DNA of 64,000 nucleotides, taken from Treponema succinifaciens DSM 2489. Lineage in GTDB: Bacteria > Spirochaetota > Spirochaetia > Treponematales > Treponemataceae. Where the stretch lies: positions 1,442,501-1,506,500 of the forward strand of contig NC_015385.1 in the NCBI RefSeq assembly GCF_000195275.1. The letters are read 5' to 3'. Of this stretch, positions 51,052-60,688 are shown piece after piece; the first letter of the stretch is position 1, and every line of letters begins with the position of its first letter. Both the position numbers and the translations under genes were made by a program. Below the pieces are notes generated by a model. The model was not told the origin of the DNA, searched no databases, and worked only from the letters and a program-made list of their open reading frames with translations.

Positions 51052-53135
51052 TGGCAGACGGACTGAACATACCAGGCGTAAGCGACAAATACAAAACAAA
51101 TGATCTCGTTGAATCCTTAATGGAAGTCGAACGGATTCCTTTAAAGCGTGAGGAGTCCAATCTTGAGACGTATAAAAAGCAGCAGGACGCCTGGCGTGGA
51201 GTCAATCAGAAAATGTCTTCTCTGCGCGACAGTGTAAAAAGCCTCTACTCTTTTGAAAATCCATTCAGCAACAGACTTTCATCTTCTTCGGAAGAATATG
51301 CAGTAACAGCAGACGCAGGACGCGAAGCGGAATTCGGTTCATTTAAAATAGAAGTTCTTCAGCCTGCCGCATCAGACAGATTTTTAAGCGAAGAAATAGA
51401 CAGCGATATGCAAGTAGCTCCGGGAAAATACACTTATTCCGTCGGAGAAAAAAAAATCGACTTTAACTGGAAAGGCGGAAAACTCAATGACTTTGTTACT
51501 GCCTTGAACCGCCGCGGAAACGACACGATAAAAGCAAGCCTGATTGGTGTAAGCGCAAATAAAAAATCACTTTTAATTGAAAGTTTAAGGACAGGCGCAG
51601 AAAATCGCCTTGTATTTGAAAAACAAGCACTTGACTTTGCAAAAAAAACCGGCATGATTTCCTCTGCAAAATCTGAAACCACAACTTTAAAATATTCTTC
51701 ACTTTCTGCAAAAACGCCGGAAACAAAAGACGAAATCCACCAGGAAAATATTCCGGCAATCTCAAAAAACAATGTCAAAGCAAGAGGAAACGACATTACA
51801 ATAGAACCAAGAGGCGGATTTGAACTTGATTTTCCGTCTTTGATAAGAAAAAGCAGCTCTGGAAAAATAGAATTCTCTTTTACAGAAAAAAAAGTTCAGG
51901 ATATAACAGAAGAAAATGTCCAGCTTCCAAAAGAAAGCCTTGAGCTTCCGGCTCCGCTGAGCGTTACTTATGAAGGAATCAGCGTATTCAACAACCCAAG
52001 CGATTCTACACTTCCGCCTGCGCAAGAACAGCAGGAACAAAAATCCAAGCCTGTTGAAATTTCAAGCAGCCAAGTATTTTTTATAAAGGATTCGGACGGA
52101 AACGAAAAGCCAGTTGATTCAAAGTATTTTACAAAGGATTCAAACGGAAAAACAAAAGTTTCCGTGAGCCTTTCAGACTTTCCAAACGCACAGTCGCTTG
52201 TTGTAAGAAATTCAAATACGGGCAAAGAAATTTCAATGACTGACCCGCTCTGTTTTGACGAAAAAAAATCGCTTGGATTTGAGCCTAAGAACGCAATTTC
52301 AACTGCGCAGGACGCAAAGCTAAAATATGAAGGAATTACAATAAGCCGCCCGACAAACGACATTGACGACATAGTTCCAAATGTTACCCTTCACGTCCAT
52401 GAAAAAACGGAAAAGCCCGCGAACATAAAAATTGAGCCGGACACAGAATCCGCAAAGGATGCGATTATAACTTTTGTGGGCAAATACAATCAGGCAGTTG
52501 CAGAAATGAATATTCTTTCTATTAATAAGCCTGAAATTGTTTCCGAGCTTGACTACCTTTCTTCTGATGAGCAGGACAAAGCATACGAGCGTCTTGGAAT
52601 GTTTCAGGGAGAGTTTACTCTCACAAACGGAAAATCATCCTTGCAGCAGATTGTTTCTTCAAACTACAGATTTTCTGATGACGCGTCCGTTACAATGCTT
52701 TCGCAGATTGGTGTTTCTACAAATGCAAGCGGAGGCGCAAGAGGCTACAGTCCTTCTCAGATGCGCGGATATCTTGAAGTTGATGAAAAAAAACTTGACG
52801 AAAGCTTAAAGTCAAATTTGAATCAAATAAAAAATTTGTTTGGCTACGATTCTGACGGAGACTTGGTTATTGACGATGGAATCGGATACAAGATTGACAG
52901 GCAGCTTACTTCCTGGGTTCAGTCAGGCGGGATAATTTCTTCAAAAACAAATTCGCTTGAAACGCAGATAAAAAATTCAAATTCAAAAATCACACGGCTT
53001 CAGACCCAGCTGGACAGAAAAGAAGCTGAACTTAAACGGAAATACGCAAACATGGAAGGCACGCTGAACAGCCTTGAAAGCCAGCAGTCCACAATGCAGA
53101 ATTTTTCAAATCAAAATAACGGCAGAAACAGATAG
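51051..53135 (+). CDS. fliD: Flagellar filament cap protein FliD
   Basis: The 694-residue protein has FliD_N (GLNIPGVSDKYKTNDLVESLMEVERIPLKREES at the start, then the coiled segment to about 75) and FliD_C, with YLSSDEQDKAYERLGMFQGEFTL and the terminal coiled coil (TNSLETQIKNSNSKITRLQTQLD). It caps the growing filament and helps flagellins fold into place. A large middle region (about 170-480), rich in Ser, Lys and Asp, is longer than in many enteric FliD proteins but usual in treponemes. It follows flaG with coupled start and stop. Confidence 0.93.
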   Translation: MADGLNIPGVSDKYKTNDLVESLMEVERIPLKREESNLETYKKQQDAWRGVNQKMSSLRDSVKSLYSFENPFSNRLSSSSEEYAVTADAGREAEFGSFKIEVLQPAASDRFLSEEIDSDMQVAPGKYTYSVGEKKIDFNWKGGKLNDFVTALNRRGNDTIKASLIGVSANKKSLLIESLRTGAENRLVFEKQALDFAKKTGMISSAKSETTTLKYSSLSAKTPETKDEIHQENIPAISKNNVKARGNDITIEPRGGFELDFPSLIRKSSSGKIEFSFTEKKVQDITEENVQLPKESLELPAPLSVTYEGISVFNNPSDSTLPPAQEQQEQKSKPVEISSSQVFFIKDSDGNEKPVDSKYFTKDSNGKTKVSVSLSDFPNAQSLVVRNSNTGKEISMTDPLCFDEKKSLGFEPKNAISTAQDAKLKYEGITISRPTNDIDDIVPNVTLHVHEKTEKPANIKIEPDTESAKDAIITFVGKYNQAVAEMNILSINKPEIVSELDYLSSDEQDKAYERLGMFQGEFTLTNGKSSLQQIVSSNYRFSDDASVTMLSQIGVSTNASGGARGYSPSQMRGYLEVDEKKLDESLKSNLNQIKNLFGYDSDGDLVIDDGIGYKIDRQLTSWVQSGGIISSKTNSLETQIKNSNSKITRLQTQLDRKEAELKRKYANMEGTLNSLESQQSTMQNFSNQNNGRNR

Positions 53136-53144
53136 GAGAAAATC

Positions 53145-53744
53145 ATGGAACTTTTTGTAAACGGTGAAAAAATAGACATTACGCTTGAAGATGAAAAAAC
53201 AGTCGGCGAAGTTTTAAAGTCATTTGAAAAAGAAGCAGAAAAAAGCGAGGCCACAACAATCGGCATTTTTCTTAACGGAAAAAAAGTTCTAGCAGATGAT
53301 TTTGATAATGCCTCAAAAACTCCGATTGAAGAAAATACAAAAATCGAGCTTACAGTTTTAAGCAAACAGGACGTAATCGATTCCCTTGGAAAATCAAAAG
53401 ACAAATTTTCTTCGCTTGCAAAAAAGCTTCCAGAAGTTCCGGTCGCGCTTCAAGGCGGAAAAGACAAAGAGGCAAACACTGTAATAGCTGAGCTTGCAGA
53501 AGCAATTGACGACTTTTGCCACACAGCGGCTTTGAGCGCATTGTTCCCGGAAGTATATTCAAGCATTGTAATAGACGGAAAAAGCGTTACAGAATTTTTT
53601 GAAGAGTTTGCGCCGCTTGCAGCGGATTTTGAGCAGTCACTTGAAACAAAAGACACTGTAACTTCAGGAGACTTGTGCGAATACGAAATTGCGCCGCGTC
53701 TTGAGCTTATTGCAAAGGCTATAGAGGACAGCCTTAAAAAGTAA
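53145..53744 (+). CDS. Beta-grasp-like protein encoded after fliD
   Basis: I do not recognise a named family. The 199-residue product has an N-terminal ~72 residues with the rhythm of a beta-grasp (ThiS/MoaD-like) fold: LFVNGEKIDITLEDEKTVGEVLKSF, then TIGIFLNGKKV and ENTKIELTVL. There is no C-terminal di-glycine, so sulfur transfer is unlikely. The rest is helical and acidic. AGGAG precedes the ATG, 10 bases after fliD. Its place in the fliD operon suggests a flagellar role such as a chaperone, a guess from position only. Confidence 0.7.
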   Translation: MELFVNGEKIDITLEDEKTVGEVLKSFEKEAEKSEATTIGIFLNGKKVLADDFDNASKTPIEENTKIELTVLSKQDVIDSLGKSKDKFSSLAKKLPEVPVALQGGKDKEANTVIAELAEAIDDFCHTAALSALFPEVYSSIVIDGKSVTEFFEEFAPLAADFEQSLETKDTVTSGDLCEYEIAPRLELIAKAIEDSLKK

Positions 53745-53749
53745 ATATC

Positions 53750-54826
53750 ATGGACACAGGCTCACCTATTGAAGCACGTATTGCTTCAAGCGGATTCGTA
53801 TATTTTTTTGTCGCTTTTTTTGTTGTTGCAGCTATAATTCTTGCGGTTTTGTATTTTTTATATTTAAAATACAAGGCGTTTATAAAATCAAAACAATGGA
53901 TTGAAGCAAACAAGAACAGAAAAACAAAATTTTCAGATGTAAGAAAAATTGCGCATGAGGCAAACCTTGACAGCATAGAAAAAAAACTGTTATGGAGCAT
54001 CTGCAAAACACATCATGCGCGCAACATTCAGTTTTCTTACCGCTCAGAAAATGAAATGCAAAATCTTTTTAAATCCGAATTTCAAAGAATGAATTTGCAA
54101 AATCCGCGGAACGAAGAAAAAATTTCAGTTTTGTTTTCATTAAGGTATAAGCTCGAAAAACTTTACGACAGAAAACATTCCATAACTTCCACAAAATATT
54201 TAAGACCCGGACAGCAAATAAGAGTTTTAGATGAAAAACACATTCCGCATGACGCGACAGTTCAAAAGAATACGCCGGAAGGTTTTTATGTAGAAATTTC
54301 CGCAGAACTAAAAAATTTTAAGCCAAAGCCTCTTTCAAAGTTTATGATAAATTTTTCTTCTGCAACAGGAATGCTTTACCAATGCGTTGTAATAGCGGCA
54401 CGCTACGAAGACATTCCAAACGGAAAAGAACTTCTTCTTATAACGCATTCTTCAACGCTAAAACTAATCCAAAAGCGGATGACAAAGCGGCAGGGAACAA
54501 CCATTGAATGTCTTTTTTCCGCAGTAAAGGAAGTAAAATCCGGACGAAAAACAAAATTTGAAGTTCAGCAAAAAAAGTACACGGGAACATTTATTGATAT
54601 TTCCGCAGGCGGATGCAAAATTTCATGCGGGCTTCCAATTTCAAAGAATCAGTACATTCAGCTTTACTTTAAGCTTCCTGGAATCATTGAGCATCAGGCG
54701 CAAGGTCTTATTATAAAGTCAAAAAAATCCGTGGATGAAAAAACATTTGTGCTGTACATTAAATTTACCGATATTAATATAGCTGCAAGAAATGATATTT
54801 ATGCTGCGATTTATGATTATTTTTGA
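53750..54826 (+). CDS. PilZ-domain c-di-GMP receptor-like protein
   Basis: The 358-residue protein has one N-terminal membrane helix (about 18-42), a long helical middle with a possible coiled coil, and a C-terminal PilZ domain. The PilZ RxxxR motif appears as RMTKR (about residue 244) and the D/NxSxxG motif as DISAGG (about 285). These contact cyclic di-GMP. A membrane-anchored PilZ protein beside flagellar genes would fit control of motility by c-di-GMP. It has a weak ribosome-binding site. It follows the beta-grasp-like gene by 5 bases. Confidence 0.82.
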   Translation: MDTGSPIEARIASSGFVYFFVAFFVVAAIILAVLYFLYLKYKAFIKSKQWIEANKNRKTKFSDVRKIAHEANLDSIEKKLLWSICKTHHARNIQFSYRSENEMQNLFKSEFQRMNLQNPRNEEKISVLFSLRYKLEKLYDRKHSITSTKYLRPGQQIRVLDEKHIPHDATVQKNTPEGFYVEISAELKNFKPKPLSKFMINFSSATGMLYQCVVIAARYEDIPNGKELLLITHSSTLKLIQKRMTKRQGTTIECLFSAVKEVKSGRKTKFEVQQKKYTGTFIDISAGGCKISCGLPISKNQYIQLYFKLPGIIEHQAQGLIIKSKKSVDEKTFVLYIKFTDINIAARNDIYAAIYDYF

Positions 54827-54846
54827 GCTTGGAATTTGATTGCATT

Positions 54847-55116
54847 ATGAAAGTTTTAGAAATAAATTCGATACAAAAAGAAGACGGATACATTTACTAC
54901 ATTCATCACTACAAGGCGATTGCAAAAGTAGAAGTTTTGTCTTCAATTATTTCAATACCAATAAGTTTTACTGTAGAAACAAATCCACTTGGAATAAGAA
55001 CAGTTGAGCTTGATCCGCTTCCGGCTAAGCTTGACTATCCAGTTATTCCTATAACAAAAGCAATCAAGGCTCTTATTGATAAAATGGCGCAGGAAGGGTC
55101 TCTTCCGCAAGTTTAA
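54847..55116 (+). CDS. Small protein of unknown function upstream of tsaE
   Basis: I do not recognise a family. The product is 89 residues, mostly beta and charged, with a motif-like IGIRTVELDPLP, and no signal peptide. I chose the ATG at 54847; the longer frame from 54823 starts with TTG and overlaps the PilZ stop. It may be translated with the PilZ gene, which ends 20 bases upstream. tsaE follows 16 bases after its stop. Confidence 0.65.
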   Translation: MKVLEINSIQKEDGYIYYIHHYKAIAKVEVLSSIISIPISFTVETNPLGIRTVELDPLPAKLDYPVIPITKAIKALIDKMAQEGSLPQV

Positions 55117-55132
55117 TGGCATCGGGTAAAAA

Positions 55133-55579
55133 ATGATTTTCCACACAAAGTCTTCAATTGAAACAATCTCACTGGGAGAAAAAATCGGCTCTCTTTTAAA
55201 GCCAGGCGACATTCTTGCAATGACTGGAACTCTCGCAGCCGGAAAAACCACAATAACAAAAGGAATCGCAAAATCCCTTGGAGTAAAAGACAATATAACA
55301 AGCCCCACATTCTGCCTCGTAAGTGAATACGAAGGTGAAAAAATGCCTTTATACCACATGGACGTTTATAGACTTGAAGGCGAAGAAGACTTTGTAAACC
55401 TGGGTGTTGAAGATATGCTCTACGGAAACGGAGTCTGCATAATTGAATGGAGTGAAAAAGTAAAAAAAGAGCTTCCCCAAAAGTCTATCCTTGTTGAAAT
55501 AACACCGCAGGAAGACGGAAGCCGTAAAATAAAAATTGAAAACTGGAACAACGGAAAAATCGACTGGAACGAGGAATAA
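55133..55579 (+). CDS. tsaE: tRNA t6A synthesis ATPase TsaE
   Basis: The 148-residue protein has Walker A GTLAAGKTT (about 30-38), a TsaE-typical ITSPTFCLVSEYEG block, and HMDVYRLEGEEDF with the Asp of the catalytic loop. It powers the N6-threonylcarbamoyl-adenosine modification of ANN-decoding tRNAs, together with TsaB, TsaC and TsaD. tsaB follows after 1 base. Length and motifs are normal for the family. Confidence 0.93.
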   Translation: MIFHTKSSIETISLGEKIGSLLKPGDILAMTGTLAAGKTTITKGIAKSLGVKDNITSPTFCLVSEYEGEKMPLYHMDVYRLEGEEDFVNLGVEDMLYGNGVCIIEWSEKVKKELPQKSILVEITPQEDGSRKIKIENWNNGKIDWNEE

Positions 55580-55580
55580 A

Positions 55581-56264
55581 ATGAAAGCTCTTGCAATAGA
55601 CTGCGCAGTTACAAAACTTTCTGTAGCCGCAAAAAATGAAGGCAACACAATAAAACTTACACTCGATATTGGAATGAAGCAATCTGAAAAGCTTCTTCCT
55701 GCAATTGACTATGTAATGAAAGAAGCAGGACTTTCTGCAAAAGATCTTGATTACACGACAGTTACGCTTGGTCCAGGAAGTTTTACAGGACTCAGGCTTG
55801 GTCTTAGCGCGCTCAAGGCAATCACTCTTTCAGACAATGTTCCGCTTTATGGAATTCCTTCCTTGGAAGCATACTCTTGGCCTTATAAAAAAGCGATTGA
55901 AACAGTTCTTCCTGTAATAGAAGCAAAAGAAGATGAGTTTTTCTATTCATTCTATATACGCGGTGAAAAAATCAGAAACGAAGAAGATTCAGAAATTGAA
56001 GAAATCTTAAAACAAATTGACGCGGAAAGTTCTGTTCTTGTTTGCGGGCCTGGAGCAAAAACATTTGTCGAGCGGACAAACGAAATAACACCGCTATATT
56101 CCCTTCATTGCTTTTGTCCGGAAAATGACTGCTGCGAAAGTCTCTTTGAAATTGCAGAAAAAATGATTGCGGAAAAGAAAGAACCATTAAAAGACTATGA
56201 CGGTCCGCTGTATGTAAGAAAAAGCGAAGCTGAAATAGTCCTTGAATCAAAAAACAAAAACTAA
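55581..56264 (+). CDS. tsaB: tRNA t6A synthesis protein TsaB
   Basis: From the ATG at 55581, one base after the tsaE stop, the product is 227 residues. It has the TsaB signature ALAIDCAVTKLSVA at the start and TVTLGPGSFTGLRLGLSALKA near residue 66, and an actin-like fold. It is the non-catalytic partner of TsaD in t6A synthesis. The frame opens earlier at 55536 but overlaps tsaE. It converges with csrA, with a 21-base gap. Confidence 0.92.
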   Translation: MKALAIDCAVTKLSVAAKNEGNTIKLTLDIGMKQSEKLLPAIDYVMKEAGLSAKDLDYTTVTLGPGSFTGLRLGLSALKAITLSDNVPLYGIPSLEAYSWPYKKAIETVLPVIEAKEDEFFYSFYIRGEKIRNEEDSEIEEILKQIDAESSVLVCGPGAKTFVERTNEITPLYSLHCFCPENDCCESLFEIAEKMIAEKKEPLKDYDGPLYVRKSEAEIVLESKNKN

Positions 56265-56285
56265 TATTTTTCTAACAAAAAAAAA

Positions 56286-56504
56286 TCAGCCAAAAAGTTT
56301 TCCTAGGCGCTCCATTGAAATCTGCGAGGCAGCGGCTTTGTTTTCCGACTGGATTGCTTCAAAAACTTCCTGCCGGTAAACTTTTACATTGCTAGGAGCT
56401 TCCACGCCGATTTTCACTTGATCGCCTTTCACATCTATCAGCGTAATAACAATATCGTCTCCTATACGGATTTTTTGATCTATTTTTCTTGAAAGGATAA
56501 GCAT
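56286..56504 (-). CDS. csrA: Carbon storage regulator CsrA
   Basis: The 72-residue protein has the CsrA layout: [22 protein letters not shown], then [22 protein letters not shown], with the RNA-contact residues in the first and last strands. It binds GGA motifs in mRNA leaders and blocks translation. The fliW gene directly upstream ends with TAA overlapping the csrA ATG (TAATG), and GGAGG lies inside the fliW end. In spirochaetes and Bacillus, FliW sequesters CsrA and links it to flagellin levels. Two flaB leaders in this window have GGA sites. Confidence 0.95.
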   Translation of the reverse strand: MLILSRKIDQKIRIGDDIVITLIDVKGDQVKIGVEAPSNVKVYRQEVFEAIQSENKAAASQISMERLGKLFG

Positions 56505-56947
56505 TATTTTGCCTCCTTTCGTTTTAATGCTTCAAGAATATTGTGCTTTGTTGTGTACTTTGAGCCGTCAAGAATAGCCTGCATACACTGATGATTTTTC
56601 TTGTTAATTATAAGAGGTCCCTGGAAATTCGCAGTTACCGCGCTGCCATCATCAGGAACAGTTACAATTGTAAGAACCATTACATCAGCAGGATCTTTTA
56701 TGCCGATTTTTAAAAGCTCGTTGTCATCAATTTCAGCTTCATAATCATCTGTAATTAAAAACGGATCTATTAAAAGAAACGCAAGATTTTTTTCCTGAAG
56801 TGACTGAAGCCACATAAGCGGCTCATACTCACTGTCCACAAGAGCAAAATCCGTATATTCTTCAAAGCCAAAAAGCCCAGAAGGTATAGAAATCAACCTA
56901 TCGTTGGAAATTTCAACACAGCCTTTAGTTTTTGTTTCTACCAGCAT
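56504..56947 (-). CDS. fliW: Flagellar assembly factor FliW
   Basis: This 147-residue protein matches FliW: the N-terminal [19 protein letters not shown], then [21 protein letters not shown] and the [12 protein letters not shown] and [10 protein letters not shown] blocks. It binds CsrA without RNA competition and is itself bound by flagellin, so flagellin synthesis is matched to export. Its stop overlaps the csrA start, so translation is coupled. Confidence 0.95.
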   Translation of the reverse strand: MLVETKTKGCVEISNDRLISIPSGLFGFEEYTDFALVDSEYEPLMWLQSLQEKNLAFLLIDPFLITDDYEAEIDDNELLKIGIKDPADVMVLTIVTVPDDGSAVTANFQGPLIINKKNHQCMQAILDGSKYTTKHNILEALKRKEAK

Positions 56948-56982
56948 AAATAATCCTATGAATATTTTTAAATACTAAAATC

Positions 56983-58230
56983 CTAGCGCATATAATTGAG
57001 CAGAGTGCTTGAATACATTTTTCCAGCATTGCTCATTGTTGCCTGGTTGACATATTCCATCATTTTTAAATCTGTTATGGCTTCTGTCAAATCAATATCA
57101 CCTTCTCTGCTTACAAGCTGACTAACATTCACTTTGTTTGTCTTTGAACGCTCAACATTATTCATTGCACGCTCATAGTCGCTTCCTGACTTTGCAAGGC
57201 GAGTTGTAAGATTGTTGATTCCATAGTCAAGAGTTCCAATCACGCGGCTTCCAATTGACTCTTGGTCTCCCTTTAGCATAGAATCACGCAGGGCAATAAC
57301 AGCGTCAAACAAAGAGCCACCGGAAACTTTTACAGCGGAAGTGTTCACATTGTAAGGCGGAAACTGGCTTGAATCTTCAATCATTCCCATGTCTGCCAAT
57401 GCGCTGCCAGTTTTATCTTCCATCCAAACCTGATGAGAATCTGTAGTAGAAAGCGAAAGTCCTTGGGAAACAGGATCGATTGAAGCTTTTACCGCAATTC
57501 CAGAATTGTTAATTTTTGCAGCAACAGCATAAACATTGTCGCCAGATTTTATAGTAATATCTGCACCGTCAATATTTATAACAGAATCTTCCAGCGCCTG
57601 CCAAGATGTCAAATCACGTTGCCCTATAAGATGCTGTGGTTCTGCCCAAAATGTTTTTGTTCCGCTGTTGTCAATCTGAAGATAAGCGTTTTCATCAACT
57701 TCGATTTTATTAATTCCGTTGTTTCCCTTGTAATTTACTTTTTCAATAAGAGCCTCATCGGAGCCTGGAATATTTCCCATTACAACATCGAAGGCCGCGC
57801 CCTTTGTTCTTGTTCCGGCAAAAAGAGTGTTGCCGTCCGGACCTACAGCATTTGCATTCTGAATCATTTCCTTTAAAAGCTCATTGACTTCAACAGCCAT
57901 GTTTTTCAAGTCATCTCCAGTATAGGTTCCGTTTGCTCCAGTAATAGCAAGTTCTCTGACACGGTGCATAATCTGCAAATTCTGATTTATATAGCCTTCC
58001 CTGACATTCATCTGATCCGCAAGAGTCTGCGCATTTTTTTCAAACTGATTCACACGTCCCAAGTAAGACTGATAACGCACAAGATGTCCAGCCGCAATCG
58101 GATCATCACGAAGGCTTCCGATTCTGCTTTGAGTTCCAATCTGGCGGTTCTTTATTGCCTGATTCACTTCCTGTTTTCTAAGCTGGTACTGGGTATCTGT
58201 ATTATTAAATTGTGAGCTGATTCTATGCAT
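56983..58230 (-). CDS. flgL: Hook-filament junction protein FlgL
   Basis: This 415-residue protein has the flagellin-like N-terminal helix (MHRISSQFNNTDTQYQLRKQEVNQAI and following) and the C-terminal helix (NVSQLVSREGDIDLTEAITDLKMMEYVNQATMSNAGK), as in FlgL/HAP3. The central domain is about 250 residues. It forms the second junction ring between hook and filament. The gene order flgN-flgK-flgL-fliW-csrA is the same as in T. pallidum. It follows flgK by 24 bases. Confidence 0.93.
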   Translation of the reverse strand: MHRISSQFNNTDTQYQLRKQEVNQAIKNRQIGTQSRIGSLRDDPIAAGHLVRYQSYLGRVNQFEKNAQTLADQMNVREGYINQNLQIMHRVRELAITGANGTYTGDDLKNMAVEVNELLKEMIQNANAVGPDGNTLFAGTRTKGAAFDVVMGNIPGSDEALIEKVNYKGNNGINKIEVDENAYLQIDNSGTKTFWAEPQHLIGQRDLTSWQALEDSVINIDGADITIKSGDNVYAVAAKINNSGIAVKASIDPVSQGLSLSTTDSHQVWMEDKTGSALADMGMIEDSSQFPPYNVNTSAVKVSGGSLFDAVIALRDSMLKGDQESIGSRVIGTLDYGINNLTTRLAKSGSDYERAMNNVERSKTNKVNVSQLVSREGDIDLTEAITDLKMMEYVNQATMSNAGKMYSSTLLNYMR

Positions 58231-58254
58231 ATTCTACCTCGTTTCTAAAATAAC

Positions 58255-60126
58255 TTAAACTCCAAGACGGTTAATCAACGTATCAAGAAGCTCATCCTGC
58301 ACCGAAATAAATTTTGCAGCAACATTATATCCATGCTGAAACTTTATTATATCGGCAAGCTCTTCATCAATGTTTACACCAGAAATACTGTCGCGCAAAT
58401 CCCTTAAGTCACCCATTATTTTGTTTTGAGTTGCAAGCTGGTTTTGCGCCTGCTCACCTTTTAACCCAACGTTGGTTATAGTATCAGCAAAATAATCATC
58501 AAATGTGCGCTGGCTTCCAATCATTATTTTTGTATTTCTGATTGCAGCCATTTCCACTGCCGCTCTTCCATCGCTAGGCTCTGCGAATCCCTGGGAATTT
58601 TTAAATGCGGCTGCCACGCTTGAAACATCATTCTGAATAAGTCCATTTACTTCGATATATGCAGACGGATTCAAAACTGGAGAAACCGCAAACTGCGCTC
58701 CTGCAAGAACATCAACCGCATTCGCACGGTTAAAGTCATAAGCATTGTCCGCGCCGCTTCCCTGCAAAATCCCTGAATACCCCGTAAGAAACATTCCAGA
58801 ATCTTCAACGTGGCGGATAACAAAATCAGGATTTTCCATTCCTTTAGAAGAAGTTGCTTTTAAAACAAGACAACTGTTTCTGTCAAGATAAGCCTTTACC
58901 TCTCCGTTGGAATCATTGATTCTGTTAATAACATCTTCAACTGTGTCTGTTGAAAAATAAGCAACATCAATATTTCCACTTGCGCCGTTAATTGTCATTG
59001 TTCCAAAAAGACCAATCTGCTCCTGCATCTTAAGCACATTTGTTCCTGTCATGCGGAAAATATACGAAGTGTCTTCCACACCATCGCCATTTCTGTCATA
59101 GTTTCCGTTTACGTTTTCCACAAAATCATGCTGAACAAAAAAATCCAAACCTGTTGTATTGTTCTTTCCAATGGCATTCCGGTGAACATCATTCACCAAA
59201 TCTGCAAAGTTAAGAGCCATTGTATTTAAAGACTGAATTTCTGTGCGGATATCCTTGTCGCGAAGCTCTACCAAAGCTCCGAGTGTTCCGCCATGAAACT
59301 CCGCGTCAACCTTTGTATCAGACCACATAAGTTTTCCATAGCCGTTATTGTCAAGCTGGCCAACAGTTTCTATCTGACGCGCAAGGCTTCCTTGGACAAT
59401 AATCTGCCCGTCTGTATGAACCATAAATTCATCAGGATCTTTTTGAGTAACAGTAACATTAATAAGAGATGAAAGTTTTTCAACAAGCAAATCGCGGCGG
59501 TCCATAAGATCATTCGGATTGTCCCCAAGACCTTTGCTCCTTACAATTTCACCGTTTACAGAAGCAATCTGGCGCGAAAGATCATTCACCTGCTTTACAA
59601 CAGCCTCAATGTCGCCGTTTATCTGGTCTCCAATTCCACGCAGACTTTTGTACTGCTGCTGAATTGAATTTGTCAAAGTCTGTCCGCGCACAACAACAGC
59701 AAGACGAGCCGCATCGCTTTCAGGATAAGTAGAAAGTTCCTGCCAGCCCTGCCAGAACTTATCCATGTTTGTTCTTACAGAAACATCATTAGGCTCATTG
59801 TAAACAGATTCAATCATTGAATAATATTTGTCGCGTGTTTCCCAGTAAGACTCAACATTCTTCTGCTCAACAATGCGGCTTTCCAAAAGCTCGTCTTTTA
59901 TTCTGTTTATGCTTTCAACATCGCAGCCCTGTCCTATCTGACCTGGAACCATCGCGCGCTCCAAGTCAGGACGGTAAATAGGCTCAAAGGATTTTACAAT
60001 GACACGCTGCCTAGAATAGCCTTCTGTATCCGCATTTGAAATATTGTGGCCGGCAGTCTGAATCTGAGTTGAATGAGCCATAAGGCTTCTTTTTCCAATT
60101 TCTATTCCTGCAAAAGAATTCGCCAT
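58255..60126 (-). CDS. flgK: Hook-filament junction protein FlgK
   Basis: This 623-residue protein begins MANSFAGIEIGKRSLMAHSTQIQTAGHNISNADTEGYSRQR, the FlgK/HAP1 N-terminal signature with the rod/hook-type SNADTEGYSRQ. It ends in the helical IVDEELADIIKFQHGYNVAAKFISVQDELLDTLINR region. It forms the first junction ring above the hook. Codon use and composition match neighbours. It lies in the operon with the FlgN chaperone gene upstream. Confidence 0.95.
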   Translation of the reverse strand: MANSFAGIEIGKRSLMAHSTQIQTAGHNISNADTEGYSRQRVIVKSFEPIYRPDLERAMVPGQIGQGCDVESINRIKDELLESRIVEQKNVESYWETRDKYYSMIESVYNEPNDVSVRTNMDKFWQGWQELSTYPESDAARLAVVVRGQTLTNSIQQQYKSLRGIGDQINGDIEAVVKQVNDLSRQIASVNGEIVRSKGLGDNPNDLMDRRDLLVEKLSSLINVTVTQKDPDEFMVHTDGQIIVQGSLARQIETVGQLDNNGYGKLMWSDTKVDAEFHGGTLGALVELRDKDIRTEIQSLNTMALNFADLVNDVHRNAIGKNNTTGLDFFVQHDFVENVNGNYDRNGDGVEDTSYIFRMTGTNVLKMQEQIGLFGTMTINGASGNIDVAYFSTDTVEDVINRINDSNGEVKAYLDRNSCLVLKATSSKGMENPDFVIRHVEDSGMFLTGYSGILQGSGADNAYDFNRANAVDVLAGAQFAVSPVLNPSAYIEVNGLIQNDVSSVAAAFKNSQGFAEPSDGRAAVEMAAIRNTKIMIGSQRTFDDYFADTITNVGLKGEQAQNQLATQNKIMGDLRDLRDSISGVNIDEELADIIKFQHGYNVAAKFISVQDELLDTLINRLGV

Positions 60127-60141
60127 AATTCCACGCTCCTT

Positions 60142-60585
60142 TTAAATGCTTCTATTTACAACAATGCTCTGTGCATAGTTTTTTCTCATTGTGCCGTTCG
60201 GGGAATAAATTTCGTTTCTCTGCTGAGATGCGCATTGATCCATGACTTCCGAAATAAATTTCTTTGTCGCGCTCACATATTTTGCAAGAGCGTCATTTTC
60301 AACTTTGCTTCTTGAAAGCTTTGTCTTTACGCGGAGAAAAACATCCTTTACTTCAGGATGAAAATAAATATTTTCTGAAACAGATGCGATTTTTTCACGG
60401 AACTTGTCAACCTTGGAAAATTCACTTCCAAGCTCGTTAATATTCAGGACATACTCTTCAAGCCCAGCCCAGCTGCGCTTTACAACACATTCGTGAATTT
60501 TATTCTGCTCCATAAGCATAGAATCAAGAATTCGTTCCTGTTCATTAAGCACACTGATCAATTCAATTTCTTTTTCTTCCGCCAT
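60142..60585 (-). CDS. flgN: FlgN-type export chaperone
   Basis: The 147-residue protein is all-helical with the FlgN pattern: LISVLNEQERILDSMLMEQNKIHECVVKRSWAGLEE at the start, and the conserved YSPNGTMRK near the C-terminus, which is the region that binds FlgK and FlgL. It is the chaperone of the junction proteins encoded downstream. I chose the ATG at 60585, preceded by AAGGA; a TTG frame extends 5 codons further up. It is likely transcribed from the sigma-28-like motif at 60620-60646. Confidence 0.85.
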   Translation of the reverse strand: MAEEKEIELISVLNEQERILDSMLMEQNKIHECVVKRSWAGLEEYVLNINELGSEFSKVDKFREKIASVSENIYFHPEVKDVFLRVKTKLSRSKVENDALAKYVSATKKFISEVMDQCASQQRNEIYSPNGTMRKNYAQSIVVNRSI

Positions 60586-60619
60586 AAGTTTTTCCTTCAA
60601 AAAGAAAGTTTCTATTTAA

Positions 60620-60646
60620 TTTTCGGAATATAAAGATTTTTGTTTA
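60620..60646 (-). promoter_or_regulatory. Sigma-28-like promoter of the flgN operon
   Basis: On the minus strand TAAA (60646-60643), 15 bases, and TCCGAAAA (60627-60620). Two of the eight -10 positions differ from GCCGATAA. Confidence 0.5.
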
Positions 60647-60688
60647 GAGAAAAATTTAAAAGACTGAATGGCGACTTTTACACTTTTG

